DNA of 64,000 bases from Lachnospiraceae bacterium (GCA_017408025.1 JAFQVJ010000041.1:26283-90282), one strand, 5' to 3'. Positions 26,210-36,835 are shown, numbered from the stretch's first letter. Numbers and translations: made by a program. The notes: generated by a model not told the origin, from the letters alone.

Positions 26210-28672
26210 TTAAATTTTTCCACTGTTTTTTGTAAACTTCAGTTCATTGTCAGAATATGAAAGTTTAACATTGTCACCTCTTTTTATCTTTCCGGATAAA
26301 ATCTCTTCTGCCAGTGGATCCTCCACCTTACTTACAAGTGTTCTTCTAAGTGGTCTTGCACCATACTTCTTGTCATATCCATTATCAACAAGATACTTTT
26401 TAGCTGATGCTGTCACTGTCAATGTTATACTCATCTGCTCAAATATTCTGTTCTTGATTTCCTCAAGCATGATGCCTATAATCTTACCAATATCGTCCTT
26501 TGTCAATGCATGGAATACTATAATATCATCAATTCTATTGAGAAACTCTGGCTTGAACAAATTCTTAAGTTCCTCCATCACATTGCTCTTCATGGTCTCG
26601 TAGTCAGCCTTTTCATCCTCTACAGCACCAAATCCCAATTTCTTTGGTTCCATAATTCTGGATGCACCAGCATTTGATGTCATGATGATAATTGTATTTT
26701 TGAAATCTACTGTTCTTCCTTGCGAATCTGTAATACGACCATCATCCAATACCTGCAGTAATATATTAAATACATCAGGATGAGCTTTCTCTATCTCATC
26801 GAATAATATAACAGAATATGGATTTCTACGAACCTTTTCACTGAGCTGTCCACCTTCTTCAAAGCCTACATATCCTGGAGGCGAACCTACCATTTTAGAC
26901 ACACTATGCTTCTCCATATACTCTGACATATCGACTCTTATAATAGAATTTTCATCACCAAATACAGCTTCTGCAAGAGCCTTTGAAAGCTCTGTTTTAC
27001 CTACACCTGTTGGACCTAAGAAAAGGAATGAACCTGTCGGACGCTTTGGATCTTTAAGACCTACTCTTCCTCTTCTTACAGCCTTAGCCACAGCTGAAAC
27101 AGCCTCCGTCTGTCCTATTACCCTCTTGTGAAGTATTTTTTCCAGCTTGGCTAGTCTCTGACCTTCGCCCTCTGAAAGCTTCTTAACAGGTATTTTTGTC
27201 CATCCTGATACAACGTCCGCTATATCATTTTCTGTAACCTCTACTTTCTTTGATGACTTAGCCTTATCCCATTTCTTTTTAAGGATGTCATGTCTCTCTT
27301 TAAGAGACGATTGTTTATCCATAACCTCCTTTACATCTGCCATCTTTGATGCCATTAGAAGCTTTTCCTTTTCTTCCTCAAGCTGTGCTATTTCACTTTC
27401 CAGCTGTGCCATCTCTGCTGGTTTTGCAAGACCTCTTAATCCAACCTTTGCACCAGCCTCATCTAGCAAATCTATTGCTTTATCTGGCAGGAATCTGTCA
27501 TTAATATATCTCACTGACATCTTCACAGCTGCCTTTACAGCCTCATCTGTGTATCTTAAATGATGATGTTCTTCATACTTTTCCTTCAATCCCTCAACGA
27601 TAGCTATGGCCTCTTCTTCTGTAGGTTCATCCACCGTTACAGGCTGAAATCTTCTCTCTAAGGCAGCATCTTTTTCAAAATGCTTTCTAAATTCTGCAAT
27701 AGTTGTGGCACCAATGACCTGAAGTTCTCCTCTGGCAAGAGCTGGTTTTATGATGTTTGCCGCATCTAATGCGCCTTCTGCTCCACCTGCACCGATGATG
27801 GTATGAATCTCGTCTATAAAAAGTAAGACATTTCCCTGACTATGCACTTCTCCTAAAATTCTCTTGATTCGCTCCTCAAACTCACCTCTATACTTTGAGC
27901 CTGCAACCATTGCGGACAAATCAAGCATAAGCACACGTAGATTCTTAATTGTATCAGGAACCTCTTCATTTGCGATACGCGTAGCAAGTGCTTCTACTAT
28001 AGCTGTTTTACCAACACCCGGTTCACCTATAAGACAAGGGTTATTCTTTGTTCTCCTTGAAAGTATCTGAATAACTCTCTGTATCTCGTTTTCTCTTCCT
28101 ATGACAGGGTCCAGCGCTCCCTCCTTTGCAAGTAAGGTCAAATCACGGCTAAACTGATCAAGGGCTGGTGTAGCTGATTTGCTTTTTCCTTTGATAGGCT
28201 TTCCATTTTGGAAATCTTCCTTAACTTTGTTAGGATCCTGACCCATAGCAATGAGTATTTCCACATATAATTTCTGGAAATTGACTCCGAGAGTGTTGAG
28301 CAAACGTGGGGCTGCACACTCCGTTTCTTTTAATATAGCTATAAGTATATGCTCTGTTCCTACAAGCTTAGATTTAAATCTAGCTGCTTCTCTTCCTGCT
28401 GCTTCAAGGAGTGCCTGTGCCTTTGGCGTAAATCCATCCGGCTCCGCCAAACCTATAGGACTCATAGGGTCAATATACTGCTCTATAAGGTCGACTAATT
28501 TGTCTGATGTGACCTTAAAATTGTTCAGAACAATTCCTGCAACACTATCCTCTGTCATAGCCAGACCAACAAGTAAATGCTCCGTTCCTATATAACTATG
28601 TTCTAAATTTACAGCCGTTTCATGAGCGTACTCAATAGCGGCCTTCGCTTTTTTTGTAAGTCGTTCCTGCAT
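26210..28672 (-). CDS. clpC: ATP-dependent Clp protease ATPase ClpC
   Basis: An 820-residue HSP100 unfoldase with a double Clp N-domain (1-150), a first AAA+ module (GEPGVGKT Walker A near 215), a middle coiled coil (about 410-480), and a second AAA+ module (GPTGVGKT near 555, then a C-terminal ClpP-binding segment). ClpC works with MecA/McsB-type adaptors and ClpP. No ctsR, mcsA or mcsB gene lies upstream; instead the cohesin protein gene ends 18 bases before it. No CtsR heptad repeat was recognised in that short gap. Confidence 0.97.
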   Translation of the reverse strand: MQERLTKKAKAAIEYAHETAVNLEHSYIGTEHLLVGLAMTEDSVAGIVLNNFKVTSDKLVDLIEQYIDPMSPIGLAEPDGFTPKAQALLEAAGREAARFKSKLVGTEHILIAILKETECAAPRLLNTLGVNFQKLYVEILIAMGQDPNKVKEDFQNGKPIKGKSKSATPALDQFSRDLTLLAKEGALDPVIGRENEIQRVIQILSRRTKNNPCLIGEPGVGKTAIVEALATRIANEEVPDTIKNLRVLMLDLSAMVAGSKYRGEFEERIKRILGEVHSQGNVLLFIDEIHTIIGAGGAEGALDAANIIKPALARGELQVIGATTIAEFRKHFEKDAALERRFQPVTVDEPTEEEAIAIVEGLKEKYEEHHHLRYTDEAVKAAVKMSVRYINDRFLPDKAIDLLDEAGAKVGLRGLAKPAEMAQLESEIAQLEEEKEKLLMASKMADVKEVMDKQSSLKERHDILKKKWDKAKSSKKVEVTENDIADVVSGWTKIPVKKLSEGEGQRLAKLEKILHKRVIGQTEAVSAVAKAVRRGRVGLKDPKRPTGSFLFLGPTGVGKTELSKALAEAVFGDENSIIRVDMSEYMEKHSVSKMVGSPPGYVGFEEGGQLSEKVRRNPYSVILFDEIEKAHPDVFNILLQVLDDGRITDSQGRTVDFKNTIIIMTSNAGASRIMEPKKLGFGAVEDEKADYETMKSNVMEELKNLFKPEFLNRIDDIIVFHALTKDDIGKIIGIMLEEIKNRIFEQMSITLTVTASAKKYLVDNGYDKKYGARPLRRTLVSKVEDPLAEEILSGKIKRGDNVKLSYSDNELKFTKNSGKI

Positions 28673-28690
28673 CTGTCTATACCTCTCTTA

Positions 28691-31051
28691 TTAGCCAAAT
28701 AAATCGTCAAACAACTCGTCGATAACCATATCTAAATCATCAGCATTTATTGACGAATTCTTATCATCCATAATCTCAGCAACCTTCTTCTTCTTTTCCT
28801 CTGCTGTAATTTTTGAATTTGACTCAACAGTTTCTTCCTGCTCAGCTGTTTCATCTGACTCAGATGTTTCTTCTGGCTCAGCTGCTTCTTCTGGCTTAGC
28901 AATTTCCTCTGGCTCAGCTGTTTCTTCTGGCTCAGCTGTTTCTTCTGGCTCAGCTGTTTCTTCTGGCTCAGCTGTTTCTTCTGGCTCAGTTGTTTCTTCT
29001 GGCTCAGCTGTTTCTTCTGGCTCAGCTGTTTCTTCTGGCTCAGTTGTTTTCTCAGGCTCTATCTCCTCTGCAAATTCAACATTTTCTATCTGAATTTCAC
29101 TATAACTTTCTTCCTTATCGTCCTCTATGATAGCCTCTACATCATTAGTAATAATGTCTTCAAAATCCATAAAAATGTCATCGAATTCATCTTGCTCATC
29201 ATCAATTTGGGCGAACTCTTCTGATGTCACCTGAAGGTTACCCTCCTCAACTGACAATTCTGCCTCATTCTCATCTGTTGCTTCTTCTTCAACTGCGTCT
29301 GTAGTTTCGATTTCCTCTGGCTCAGTTTCTTCTGTTTCAGTTTCTTCTGTTTCAGTTTCTTCTGTTTCGATTTCCTCTGACTCAGTTTCTTCTGTTCCAG
29401 TTTCTTCTGTTTCGATTTCTTCTGACTCAATTTCCTCTGTTTCGATTTCTTCTGTTTCAGTTTCTTCTGTTTCGGTTTCTTCTGTTTCGGTTTCTTCTGT
29501 TTCAACTTCCTCTGGCTCAGTTTCCACCAAATCTAATTCTATTTCTTCATCTTTTATTTCTTCATCTTCTGTCTCACCGTTACCTTTTTTCTTACGTACT
29601 ACAAGATAGATAATAATGCCCAAGTAGACAGCCGCCATAATACAACAGCCTAACGCAAGATATTTGTAGAACTGTATGCTACCCTTTTCCTCATTATTAT
29701 TGTCAGCTTTCAACTGATTTATATCATCTTTAAGCTTTTCATTTTGTGATAATAAGCTATTGTAGTCATCTACAGCCACACCTGCCTGCACAGCTATATC
29801 GAAATATCTTATAATCTGAGCTTCATTAACATCATAATAATACAAGCCCTTTTCACCATTCCAATTCATGGCATATATAAGATAGATACCTTCAACTTCA
29901 CTATTTACCCAACCATCAAAAGTATCCTCTCCGATAGTAACAGAGCTTTCAGTGAAACCAGCTGGTATAATAATATCTTGTGGTGGCTTAACTATGGTAT
30001 ATAACTTCTGTGTTATCTGTACATTTGACATAGGATAAAATGTATCCGTGTCTTCCTCATAAATATATAATTGTCCTGCCGAACCATCACCCTTTGTGAC
30101 GTACATAACGATAAGGTTTTTCACAAGGCCTTTAGCTGCAACTACAGTTTTATCCTTATAGTTGTATTCAAATGTCTCAAAGCCTTCTGGCAATGTAACT
30201 GCATCATTGATATCCTCAATATAACTGTCAGTACCATCTATCTGAACTACAATTGGTTCAGGTGGAGGTGTTGTTGTCTCAGGTGCCTTTGCTACAGTAG
30301 TATATATAACATACTTTCTAGTACTGCCATCCTCTGCTGTAACTGTTATGGTTGTAGTATTATCACCTGGATCCATCTTTGTTCCACTGGCCTTAATGCT
30401 AGCTTTGCTATCTTCCTGATTAGCTGATACAACCAGCTTTGTCACACCTTCAACAGCTTCTGCATAATACTTTGTCACATCCTTTGAAAATTTAGGTGAC
30501 AAATCAAGTGAATATGTGGAGCCATCAGCTTTCACCGCCTCCACTTTCAAACTCGAAAGATAATTATTTGTGGATGCTACATAAGGTGCCTTAACAGTAA
30601 CTGAACCTCCTGTTGCTGTTACACTCATGTTGTCCGCTGAATCAAAATCAATAATACCATTGTCTTCGCTTATAGATATATATTTAAGTGAAGATGTTCC
30701 CGGGCTCTTTGCCTTAAATGTAACTTTTATTGTTGCTTCCTTCGAGACATCCGTGTTCTGCGCATAAGCCATGAGCTGTATTCTACCATTACCGCCACCT
30801 TCAAAGCCTGACACCGCCTCAATAACATTTGCATCATAATCAAGATAAAAATTATATGCACCTATGTTTGCGTCAGCCTTGACAGTGATAACTACCACAA
30901 ACTCTTCTCCTTGCGTAACCGTAGATGACGATATAGATACATTGGCACTTGCACCGTATACGGTTGTTCTCAGTACCAACACTGTCATAGCCACTAGCAT
31001 TATCCCTAATATACTGTTCCATATTTTTTTATGTTTTGAATACATATTCAT
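28691..31051 (-). CDS. Membrane-anchored cohesin-domain protein with acidic repeat tail
   Basis: A 786-residue protein. The N-terminal signal segment ends near ATTVYGA. A cohesin domain spans about 33-150 (ANVSISSSTVTQGEEFVVVI ... GAYNFYLDYDANVIEAV). A cadherin-like sandwich lies at about 160-255 (YLSSLKVE ... YYAEAV ... STRKYVIYTT). A further extracellular region leads to one membrane helix near 463-487 (YKYLALGCCIMAAVYLG) with positive residues after it. The remaining 300 residues are extremely acidic, with TETEE and AEPEE repeats. The cohesin would be outside and the acidic tail inside the cell. The adjacent upstream gene carries a dockerin, the normal cohesin partner. Confidence 0.87.
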   Translation of the reverse strand: MNMYSKHKKIWNSILGIMLVAMTVLVLRTTVYGASANVSISSSTVTQGEEFVVVITVKADANIGAYNFYLDYDANVIEAVSGFEGGGNGRIQLMAYAQNTDVSKEATIKVTFKAKSPGTSSLKYISISEDNGIIDFDSADNMSVTATGGSVTVKAPYVASTNNYLSSLKVEAVKADGSTYSLDLSPKFSKDVTKYYAEAVEGVTKLVVSANQEDSKASIKASGTKMDPGDNTTTITVTAEDGSTRKYVIYTTVAKAPETTTPPPEPIVVQIDGTDSYIEDINDAVTLPEGFETFEYNYKDKTVVAAKGLVKNLIVMYVTKGDGSAGQLYIYEEDTDTFYPMSNVQITQKLYTIVKPPQDIIIPAGFTESSVTIGEDTFDGWVNSEVEGIYLIYAMNWNGEKGLYYYDVNEAQIIRYFDIAVQAGVAVDDYNSLLSQNEKLKDDINQLKADNNNEEKGSIQFYKYLALGCCIMAAVYLGIIIYLVVRKKKGNGETEDEEIKDEEIELDLVETEPEEVETEETETEETETEETETEEIETEEIESEEIETEETGTEETESEEIETEETETEETETEETEPEEIETTDAVEEEATDENEAELSVEEGNLQVTSEEFAQIDDEQDEFDDIFMDFEDIITNDVEAIIEDDKEESYSEIQIENVEFAEEIEPEKTTEPEETAEPEETAEPEETTEPEETAEPEETAEPEETAEPEETAEPEEIAKPEEAAEPEETSESDETAEQEETVESNSKITAEEKKKKVAEIMDDKNSSINADDLDMVIDELFDDLFG
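28850..29052 (-). repeat. 18-bp coding repeats (EPEETA) in the acidic tail
   Basis: About eleven near-identical 18-base units encoding EPEETA or EPEETT, in frame. They are likely prone to copy-number change. Confidence 0.88.
29311..29514 (-). repeat. 15-bp coding repeats (ETEET / EIETE) in the acidic tail
   Basis: Many 15-base units encoding ETEET, EIETE and variants, separated from the AEPEE block by about 85 non-repeated codons. Same gene, same acidic character. Confidence 0.85.
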
Positions 31052-31081
31052 ACTGTCTGTGTTCTCCTTTTTGTTCCCCTT

Positions 31082-33187
31082 CTAATTCTGTACTATAGTT
31101 GTCAGTCCCAATATCTGCTTTTGTAATATAAGCAAATCCTTAATGCTCAAATCTTTACCATCTCTATTTGTATCACCAGCATTGAGATAAATTCCTTCAA
31201 GCTTACTAACTCCCAGTAAATGCTTCTGTATAATAAGCAAGTCTTTTATATTGCTTGCTCCATCACCATTTACATCTCCATATATTACTACAGTGTAGCT
31301 ATATACTACCTTTCCATTGATATCCTTTATGGTAATCTTATCGCCGGTAACCACCTTACCATCTGTCTTAGTTTTTCCTGAAACATCAGTAATTTCAATA
31401 GTTCCTCCTGTTACAGTGAATTTACCTTTTATATCAGCTACAGTACTTCCCGGTGCAATACCATTGACAGTACCTGCTGTATCATTTTTAGGCAATGTAG
31501 TCTGGACAGACAGCTGCGTACCTGTTGTAGGGTTCTGTGTCGTTCCTCCTGTGGTTGGTCCAGTCGTAGAACTGCCACCACTTGACGAACCAGCTGACTG
31601 TCTTACAACATCTATAGTGTACACTCTGGCAGAACCATTTTCTGCTGTAGCTGTGACTGTTATAGAGTTAGAGCCCTCCTTCAGCTGATGCACACCTGTT
31701 CCTGTCACCTTTGTAGTTCCTACAATAGCTGTAGCGTTCACCTCAACTGATGCCACATTATTAGGTACTACAAGAGAGTATTCCGTAGTAAATTTACTGA
31801 ATGTAGGTGTGAGATTGTATCCATTAACCGCAAGAGTAGACAAGCAATTATTTGGATTGCCATCACCTGTCGGCAACGGACAGGCTGTAGCTGGCATATT
31901 CTTGTAAACTGGTATCTTAAATACCAGTGGTGTTCCAGATTTTACATCAGCAGTATAAGCCTTTGCTGTTTTGTTTGCTTCTGTTGCATGGGCTTTAATA
32001 TGAGTCATATACTGATGTGTATATGGCGTTCCAACATAGTCGAATTTCTTGTAGTACAAGGTATCCTGACCTATGTTTATGTAATTTTCTCCAAACATCT
32101 TTGCTCCGCCTATGAGAGCTTTATATCTTGTATTCCATGGCTGGAAATATTTTTCGTTTGTAGTTTTTGCAAATATAAGTCCATTGACAATAGCGCTATT
32201 GCCACTGTGAGCATATGCCTTCCAGTTATAATAATTATAATATCCTTCATAGCCTGACACAGTACCTGATATACTGCCACTTCCACCACTGTTTCCCATC
32301 TCTATAAGGATACTTGATGCAAGGTAAAACGGACTGACACCAGACTTTTCGGCTGCTATCATCAATATATCTGCATAGTTTGAGTTTGCACCAGTGTCAT
32401 CATTTTTCACAAGGTTTTTGCCTGCCTGCATGAATGTGCCCTTCAGTATCAGCTCCAGCTTATCTATTGTCTGAAACTGGCTCTGATATGACAATTGTTC
32501 AAACATCCATATGTACGTTTCATCAAGGAAATTTCTTGGGTCCATATAATATGCTACCAGCTCCTTTGATGCTGCACACCACGCTCCTCCATCAAAGGTA
32601 TACCACTCTCCTGTATCCCAGTTATACGACTTAGGATCAAGAGATTTCCATGAGCTCTTGGCAGTTTTTGATATAAGACTTCGTCCTATTACATCTGCCT
32701 GATTATCCAATGCCACATTCCAATCATAGGCAAGGTGATCAGCCACAAATACCCATTGCGGATACTGAGCGTGGAGCGTTCTCAAAGAATCCTTATAACT
32801 CTCCGGAAATCCCTGCCCATTGAGATACGCCTCAAAATCCGCATCCGGTGTATACTCAACAACATCCTTTATATTGGATATATAGCTTGATGAAACGTAA
32901 CCCGTTCCATCACCATAGTTAATCTGGTACCATAATGTACCATCAGAAGCGTTTCCCTCCCCCACGATTCTGACTACCTGACCTGCCGTCAGAGAACCAA
33001 TCTTAGAATATGATGTTCCTGGTCCACTTCGTACGTTAAGCGAATCGTCTACATTAACTACTCCTGTCTTTTCGGTGTATCCATATACCTCCCCGTATCT
33101 GAATACAATACCTGAAAAAGAGCACGCAATGAGCACTATACACATAACAACGCACGTTATCAATTGTCTCTTCTCCTTATTAATCAT
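31082..33187 (-). CDS. Secreted SH3 / N-acetylglucosaminidase protein with C-terminal dockerin
   Basis: A 701-residue exported cell-wall hydrolase. A signal segment is followed by a bacterial SH3 domain (about 40-105, VNVDDSLNVRSGPGTSYSKIG). A glucosaminidase domain covers about 200-410 (ILIEMGNSGGSGSISG, YYNYYNWKAYAHSG, KYFQPWNTRYKALIGGAKMFG). A cadherin-like sandwich is at about 450-530. A type I dockerin ends the protein (GDVNGDGASNIKDLLIIQKH, then GDTNRDGKDLSIKDLLILQK). The first calcium loop is canonical DxNxDGxxxxxxD-like; the second has one extra residue. It likely cleaves glycan strands of peptidoglycan and could be held on the surface by the neighbouring cohesin protein, whose gene starts 30 bases downstream. 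Confidence 0.9.
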   Translation of the reverse strand: MINKEKRQLITCVVMCIVLIACSFSGIVFRYGEVYGYTEKTGVVNVDDSLNVRSGPGTSYSKIGSLTAGQVVRIVGEGNASDGTLWYQINYGDGTGYVSSSYISNIKDVVEYTPDADFEAYLNGQGFPESYKDSLRTLHAQYPQWVFVADHLAYDWNVALDNQADVIGRSLISKTAKSSWKSLDPKSYNWDTGEWYTFDGGAWCAASKELVAYYMDPRNFLDETYIWMFEQLSYQSQFQTIDKLELILKGTFMQAGKNLVKNDDTGANSNYADILMIAAEKSGVSPFYLASSILIEMGNSGGSGSISGTVSGYEGYYNYYNWKAYAHSGNSAIVNGLIFAKTTNEKYFQPWNTRYKALIGGAKMFGENYINIGQDTLYYKKFDYVGTPYTHQYMTHIKAHATEANKTAKAYTADVKSGTPLVFKIPVYKNMPATACPLPTGDGNPNNCLSTLAVNGYNLTPTFSKFTTEYSLVVPNNVASVEVNATAIVGTTKVTGTGVHQLKEGSNSITVTATAENGSARVYTIDVVRQSAGSSSGGSSTTGPTTGGTTQNPTTGTQLSVQTTLPKNDTAGTVNGIAPGSTVADIKGKFTVTGGTIEITDVSGKTKTDGKVVTGDKITIKDINGKVVYSYTVVIYGDVNGDGASNIKDLLIIQKHLLGVSKLEGIYLNAGDTNRDGKDLSIKDLLILQKQILGLTTIVQN

Positions 33188-33249
33188 TTGTTTTCCCTTC
33201 TTATCTTATTATTATGTATTTACAATATTTACCATTATTTTCTCGAAGA

Positions 33250-33276
33250 GGCAGTGTAAATCACCTTCACACTGCC
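33250..33276 (-). terminator. Probable purD terminator
   Basis: Arms GGCAGTGT (33250-33257) and ACACTGCC (33269-33276) around an 11-base loop, 14 bases after the purD stop. The T-run is weak, so this is tentative. Confidence 0.5.
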
Positions 33277-33289
33277 CCCTAGCTTAAAA

Positions 33290-34570
33290 TTACTTTACCG
33301 CATTATCTATAGCTTTACCTATATCATTTCTCATGTACTTATTATCAAAGTCAATAAGCTTTGTGGCTTCATATGCATTAGCTCTGGCTGTCAGTAAATC
33401 ATTTCCTGTCGCTACAACGCCGAGAACACGTCCACCATTGGTCACTACCTTGTCACCATCAAGCTTCGTGCCTGCATGGAATACAAAATAGTCATCCTTG
33501 TCCTTGAAGATGTAAAGAACCTTTATCTCAAAGCCCTTTTCATAGTGCTCTGGATATCCGTCTGAAGCAAGAACAACGCAAACAGCAGCATTATCTTCAA
33601 ACTGAAGATCAATCTGATCTAATGTGCCATCAATACATGCCTCAAATACTTCTACAATATCATTCTTCATACGTGGAAGTACTACCTGTGTCTCTGGATC
33701 ACCAAATCTTGCATTGTATTCAAGTACTCTAGGACCATCCTGTGTAAGCATCAGTCCAAAGAAAATAATTCCTTTGAATTCTCTGCCCTCTGCCTTCATA
33801 GCGTCAACTGTAGCCTGATAGATATACTTCTTACAGAACTCATCTACCTCTGTTGTATAGAATGGACTTGGCGAGAATGTTCCCATACCACCTGTGTTTA
33901 AGCCCTCGTCGTTGTCCTTAGCACGTTTATGATCCTGTGCAGAGGTCATAAGCTTGATAGTCTTACCGTCTACAAACGAAAGAACAGAAACCTCACGTCC
34001 TGTCATAAACTGCTCAATAACGATAGTATTTCCTGCTGAACCAAACTGCTTATCAAGCATAAGAGTCTTTACGCCAGCCTTCGCCTCTTCAAGAGTATTG
34101 CAGATAAGAACACCCTTACCAAGAGCAAGACCATCAGCCTTCAATACTGTTGGGAATGTCGCCTTTGTCTCAAGATACTCTATTGCAGCTTCTGGAGATG
34201 AGAAGTTTTCGTATGTAGCTGTTGGAATATTGTACTTCTTCATCAAATCCTTTGAGAATGCCTTTGAGCCTTCAAGAATAGCTGCATTCTTTCTAGGTCC
34301 AAATACACGAAGTCCCTCTGCCTCGAAAGCATCAACAATACCACCAACAAGTGGATCATCCATACCTACTACAGTAAGGTCAATCTCTTTTTCCTTTGCA
34401 AATGCAACGAGCTTATCAAATTCCATTGCACCGATTGGCACACACTCTGCAACCTCTGCAATACCTGCGTTACCAGGTGCACAATATATTTTTTCAACCT
34501 TTGGGCTCTTTGCGACCTTCCATGCTATAGCATGTTCTCTACCGCCGCCACCTACGATTAATACTTTCAT
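33290..34570 (-). CDS. purD: Phosphoribosylamine-glycine ligase
   Basis: A 426-residue ATP-grasp enzyme forming GAR from phosphoribosylamine, glycine and ATP. The N-terminal motif MKVLIVGGGGREHAIAWK, the ATP-grasp core (LKADGLALGKGVLI) and the GARS signature RFGDPETQVVLPR are visible. Last gene of purE-purM-purN-purD. Confidence 0.97.
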   Translation of the reverse strand: MKVLIVGGGGREHAIAWKVAKSPKVEKIYCAPGNAGIAEVAECVPIGAMEFDKLVAFAKEKEIDLTVVGMDDPLVGGIVDAFEAEGLRVFGPRKNAAILEGSKAFSKDLMKKYNIPTATYENFSSPEAAIEYLETKATFPTVLKADGLALGKGVLICNTLEEAKAGVKTLMLDKQFGSAGNTIVIEQFMTGREVSVLSFVDGKTIKLMTSAQDHKRAKDNDEGLNTGGMGTFSPSPFYTTEVDEFCKKYIYQATVDAMKAEGREFKGIIFFGLMLTQDGPRVLEYNARFGDPETQVVLPRMKNDIVEVFEACIDGTLDQIDLQFEDNAAVCVVLASDGYPEHYEKGFEIKVLYIFKDKDDYFVFHAGTKLDGDKVVTNGGRVLGVVATGNDLLTARANAYEATKLIDFDNKYMRNDIGKAIDNAVK

Positions 34571-34610
34571 CTGTATCTCCTTACAAATCTGTTATTATAT
34601 AATCTTTGAT

Positions 34611-35240
34611 TTACTTAGTCACAACTACGTGATTATTAGCATCAATGGTTATTCTACCATTAGCGATATCATCTATAGCCTTTGGCATGATAATCCACTC
34701 AGCCTGCTCCATTACTCTCTGCTGAAGAGACTTTGGAGTATCATCTGGTAACACTTCCACTGTCTTCTGATAGATAATAGGACCTGTATCTGTTCCTGCA
34801 TCTACAAAATGACATGTTGCACCTGTCACCTTTACGCCTCTCTCAAGGGCCGCCTCATGAACCTTAAGACCATAATATCCTGTACCACAGAATGCTGGTA
34901 TAAGTGAAGGATGGATGTTGATAATCTTTCCTTCATACTTGCCTATAAGCTTTTCCGGAAGCACAACAAGACATCCCGCAAGAACTATCAAATCCACATG
35001 ATACTCATCAATCTTAGCTATAAGCGCATCATTGAAAAGCTCCCTGCTCTCATAATCCTTTGGTGACACACATACACCATCTATCCCCGCTAATTTAGCT
35101 CTATCAAGAGCATATGCGTTCTTGTTGTTACTGATAACAACCGCTATCTCTGTATTTGTAATCTTTCCATTACCGATAGCATCTATAATAGCCTGGAGGT
35201 TTGTTCCACCTCCAGACACAAGTACCGCTATTCTTAGCAT
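34611..35240 (-). CDS. purN: Phosphoribosylglycinamide formyltransferase
   Basis: A 209-residue folate-dependent transferase making FGAR. The catalytic Asn and His are in [12 protein letters not shown] and the Asp in [13 protein letters not shown]. It overlaps the purM stop by 7 bases, indicating translational coupling. Confidence 0.97.
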   Translation of the reverse strand: MLRIAVLVSGGGTNLQAIIDAIGNGKITNTEIAVVISNNKNAYALDRAKLAGIDGVCVSPKDYESRELFNDALIAKIDEYHVDLIVLAGCLVVLPEKLIGKYEGKIINIHPSLIPAFCGTGYYGLKVHEAALERGVKVTGATCHFVDAGTDTGPIIYQKTVEVLPDDTPKSLQQRVMEQAEWIIMPKAIDDIANGRITIDANNHVVVTK

Positions 35241-36265
35241 AATGTAACTCCCTTTTCACCTGCTTCAACGTGACCTACTACAAAAGCTTTATCGCCTGCA
35301 GACTGAATAGCCTTGATTACAGTATCTACGTCCTCTTTATTTACCGCTATCACCATACCAAGTCCCATATTGAATGTGTTATACATCATTTCTTCTGCGA
35401 TGTCGCCCTTCTTCTGCATCATCTTAAAGATAGCAGGCACTTCGTAGGAATCCTTCTTAACAACAGCTCTTGCACCTTCCGGAAGCATTCTTGGTATATT
35501 CTCATAGAATCCACCACCTGTGATATGACTACATCCGTTAATCTTCACACCAGCTTCCTTAATAGCCTTAAGCGCTTTAACGTAGATTCTTGTTGGCTCG
35601 ATTAATGCCTCTCCGAGAGTCTTTCCTAACTCGTCGTAATATGTATTTAATCCTTCTTTTGTAAGTTCCTTTTCAAACACCTTTCTAACAAGTGAGAAAC
35701 CGTTGCTATGAACACCTGAAGAGGCAATACCTACAAGTGTATCTCCTGCCTTAATATTTTCGCCTGTGATAATATCCTTCTTGTCTGCAACACCTACAGC
35801 AAAACCTGCTAAATCATAGTCATCCTCTGGCATAAGTCCTGGATGCTCTGCTGTCTCGCCACCGATTAAAGCGCACTCAGACTGTCTGCAGCCCTCTGCC
35901 ACACCACTTACAATAGTTGCAATCTTCTCTGGAATATTCTTGCCACATGCAATATAATCAAGGAAGAACAATGGTTCGCCACCTGCACATGCAACATCAT
36001 TTACACACATAGCCACGGCATCAATGCCGATTGTATCATGCTTGTCCATGATAAATGCAAGCTTCACCTTTGTGCCACATCCATCTGTTCCAGATAATAA
36101 TACCGGCTCTTCCATCTCTTTAATCTTAGCCAATGAAAATGCTCCTGAAAATCCACCAAGACCACCTAACACTTCAGGTCTCATAGTCTTCTTAACATGC
36201 TCCTTCATAAGCTCCACTGACTTGTAACCAGCCTCAATATCTACTCCGGCTTTCTTGTAATCCAT
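35234..36265 (-). CDS. purM: Phosphoribosylformylglycinamidine cyclo-ligase
   Basis: A 343-residue AIR synthetase. The signatures [13 protein letters not shown] and [25 protein letters not shown] are present, followed by the C-terminal [16 protein letters not shown]. It lies between purE (63-base gap) and purN (overlap). Confidence 0.97.
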   Translation of the reverse strand: MDYKKAGVDIEAGYKSVELMKEHVKKTMRPEVLGGLGGFSGAFSLAKIKEMEEPVLLSGTDGCGTKVKLAFIMDKHDTIGIDAVAMCVNDVACAGGEPLFFLDYIACGKNIPEKIATIVSGVAEGCRQSECALIGGETAEHPGLMPEDDYDLAGFAVGVADKKDIITGENIKAGDTLVGIASSGVHSNGFSLVRKVFEKELTKEGLNTYYDELGKTLGEALIEPTRIYVKALKAIKEAGVKINGCSHITGGGFYENIPRMLPEGARAVVKKDSYEVPAIFKMMQKKGDIAEEMMYNTFNMGLGMVIAVNKEDVDTVIKAIQSAGDKAFVVGHVEAGEKGVTLC

Positions 36266-36328
36266 TTTGTTCTCCTCCGTAATCTTACTCTTTTATTCAA
36301 TTCAGGTTAATTTCTGTTCCCCTGAACA

Positions 36329-36835
36329 TTAATTCATATAATTTTTATATCCAACTTTTTCAAGCTTTTCAGCCTTAGCCACAACCTTTTCCTTCATGCC
36401 TTCCTTGTATACCTTAAGCTTCTCCAAAAGCTCTGGGTCATTCATAGCAAGCATTTTTGCTGCCAGAATTCCAGCATTCTGTCCACCGTTAATTGCAACT
36501 GTTGCCACTGGGATACCTGAAGGCATCTGAACGATAGAGTAAAGAGAATCAACTCCACCAAGTGACTTTGTATAGATAGGAACTCCTATAACTGGTAATG
36601 GGAATATAGCTGCTGCCATTCCTGGAAGATGAGCGGCACCACCTGCACCAGCAATAATAACCTTAATACCCTTGCTCTCTGCTGATGTAGCATAATCATA
36701 GAAAATATCTGGCATTCTATGCGCTGAGATAATAGTCATCTCGTAATCAATACCAAACTCCTCAAGGACCTCTGCAGCCTTGCTCATAACATCAAGATCT
36801 GAATCACTGCCCATTATAATACCTACTTTTGCCAT
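36329..36835 (-). CDS. purE: N5-carboxyaminoimidazole ribonucleotide mutase
   Basis: A 168-residue class I PurE starting MAKVGIIMGSDSDLDVM. GGAGG lies 5 bases before this ATG, so the longer upstream frame is rejected. The catalytic SDSD and SAHRMPD motifs and GGAAHLPGM are visible. It is the first gene of the four-gene pur operon. No purK gene is present in the window. Confidence 0.96.
   Translation of the reverse strand: MAKVGIIMGSDSDLDVMSKAAEVLEEFGIDYEMTIISAHRMPDIFYDYATSAESKGIKVIIAGAGGAAHLPGMAAAIFPLPVIGVPIYTKSLGGVDSLYSIVQMPSGIPVATVAINGGQNAGILAAKMLAMNDPELLEKLKVYKEGMKEKVVAKAEKLEKVGYKNYMN

Noticed and set aside
29227-29505. Minus-strand Lys/Gln-rich frame of 92 codons
   Set aside because: It is the alternative frame of the acidic repeats in the cohesin gene.
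28850-29514. Short periodic repeats as a possible CRISPR array
   Set aside because: The 15- and 18-base units are in frame, encode acidic residues and have no unique spacers; they are coding repeats.
33954-34751. Long plus-strand frame (265 codons) opposite purD and purN
   Set aside because: It lies entirely antisense to well-supported purine genes, has low-complexity Ser/Pro-rich translation and no ribosome site.
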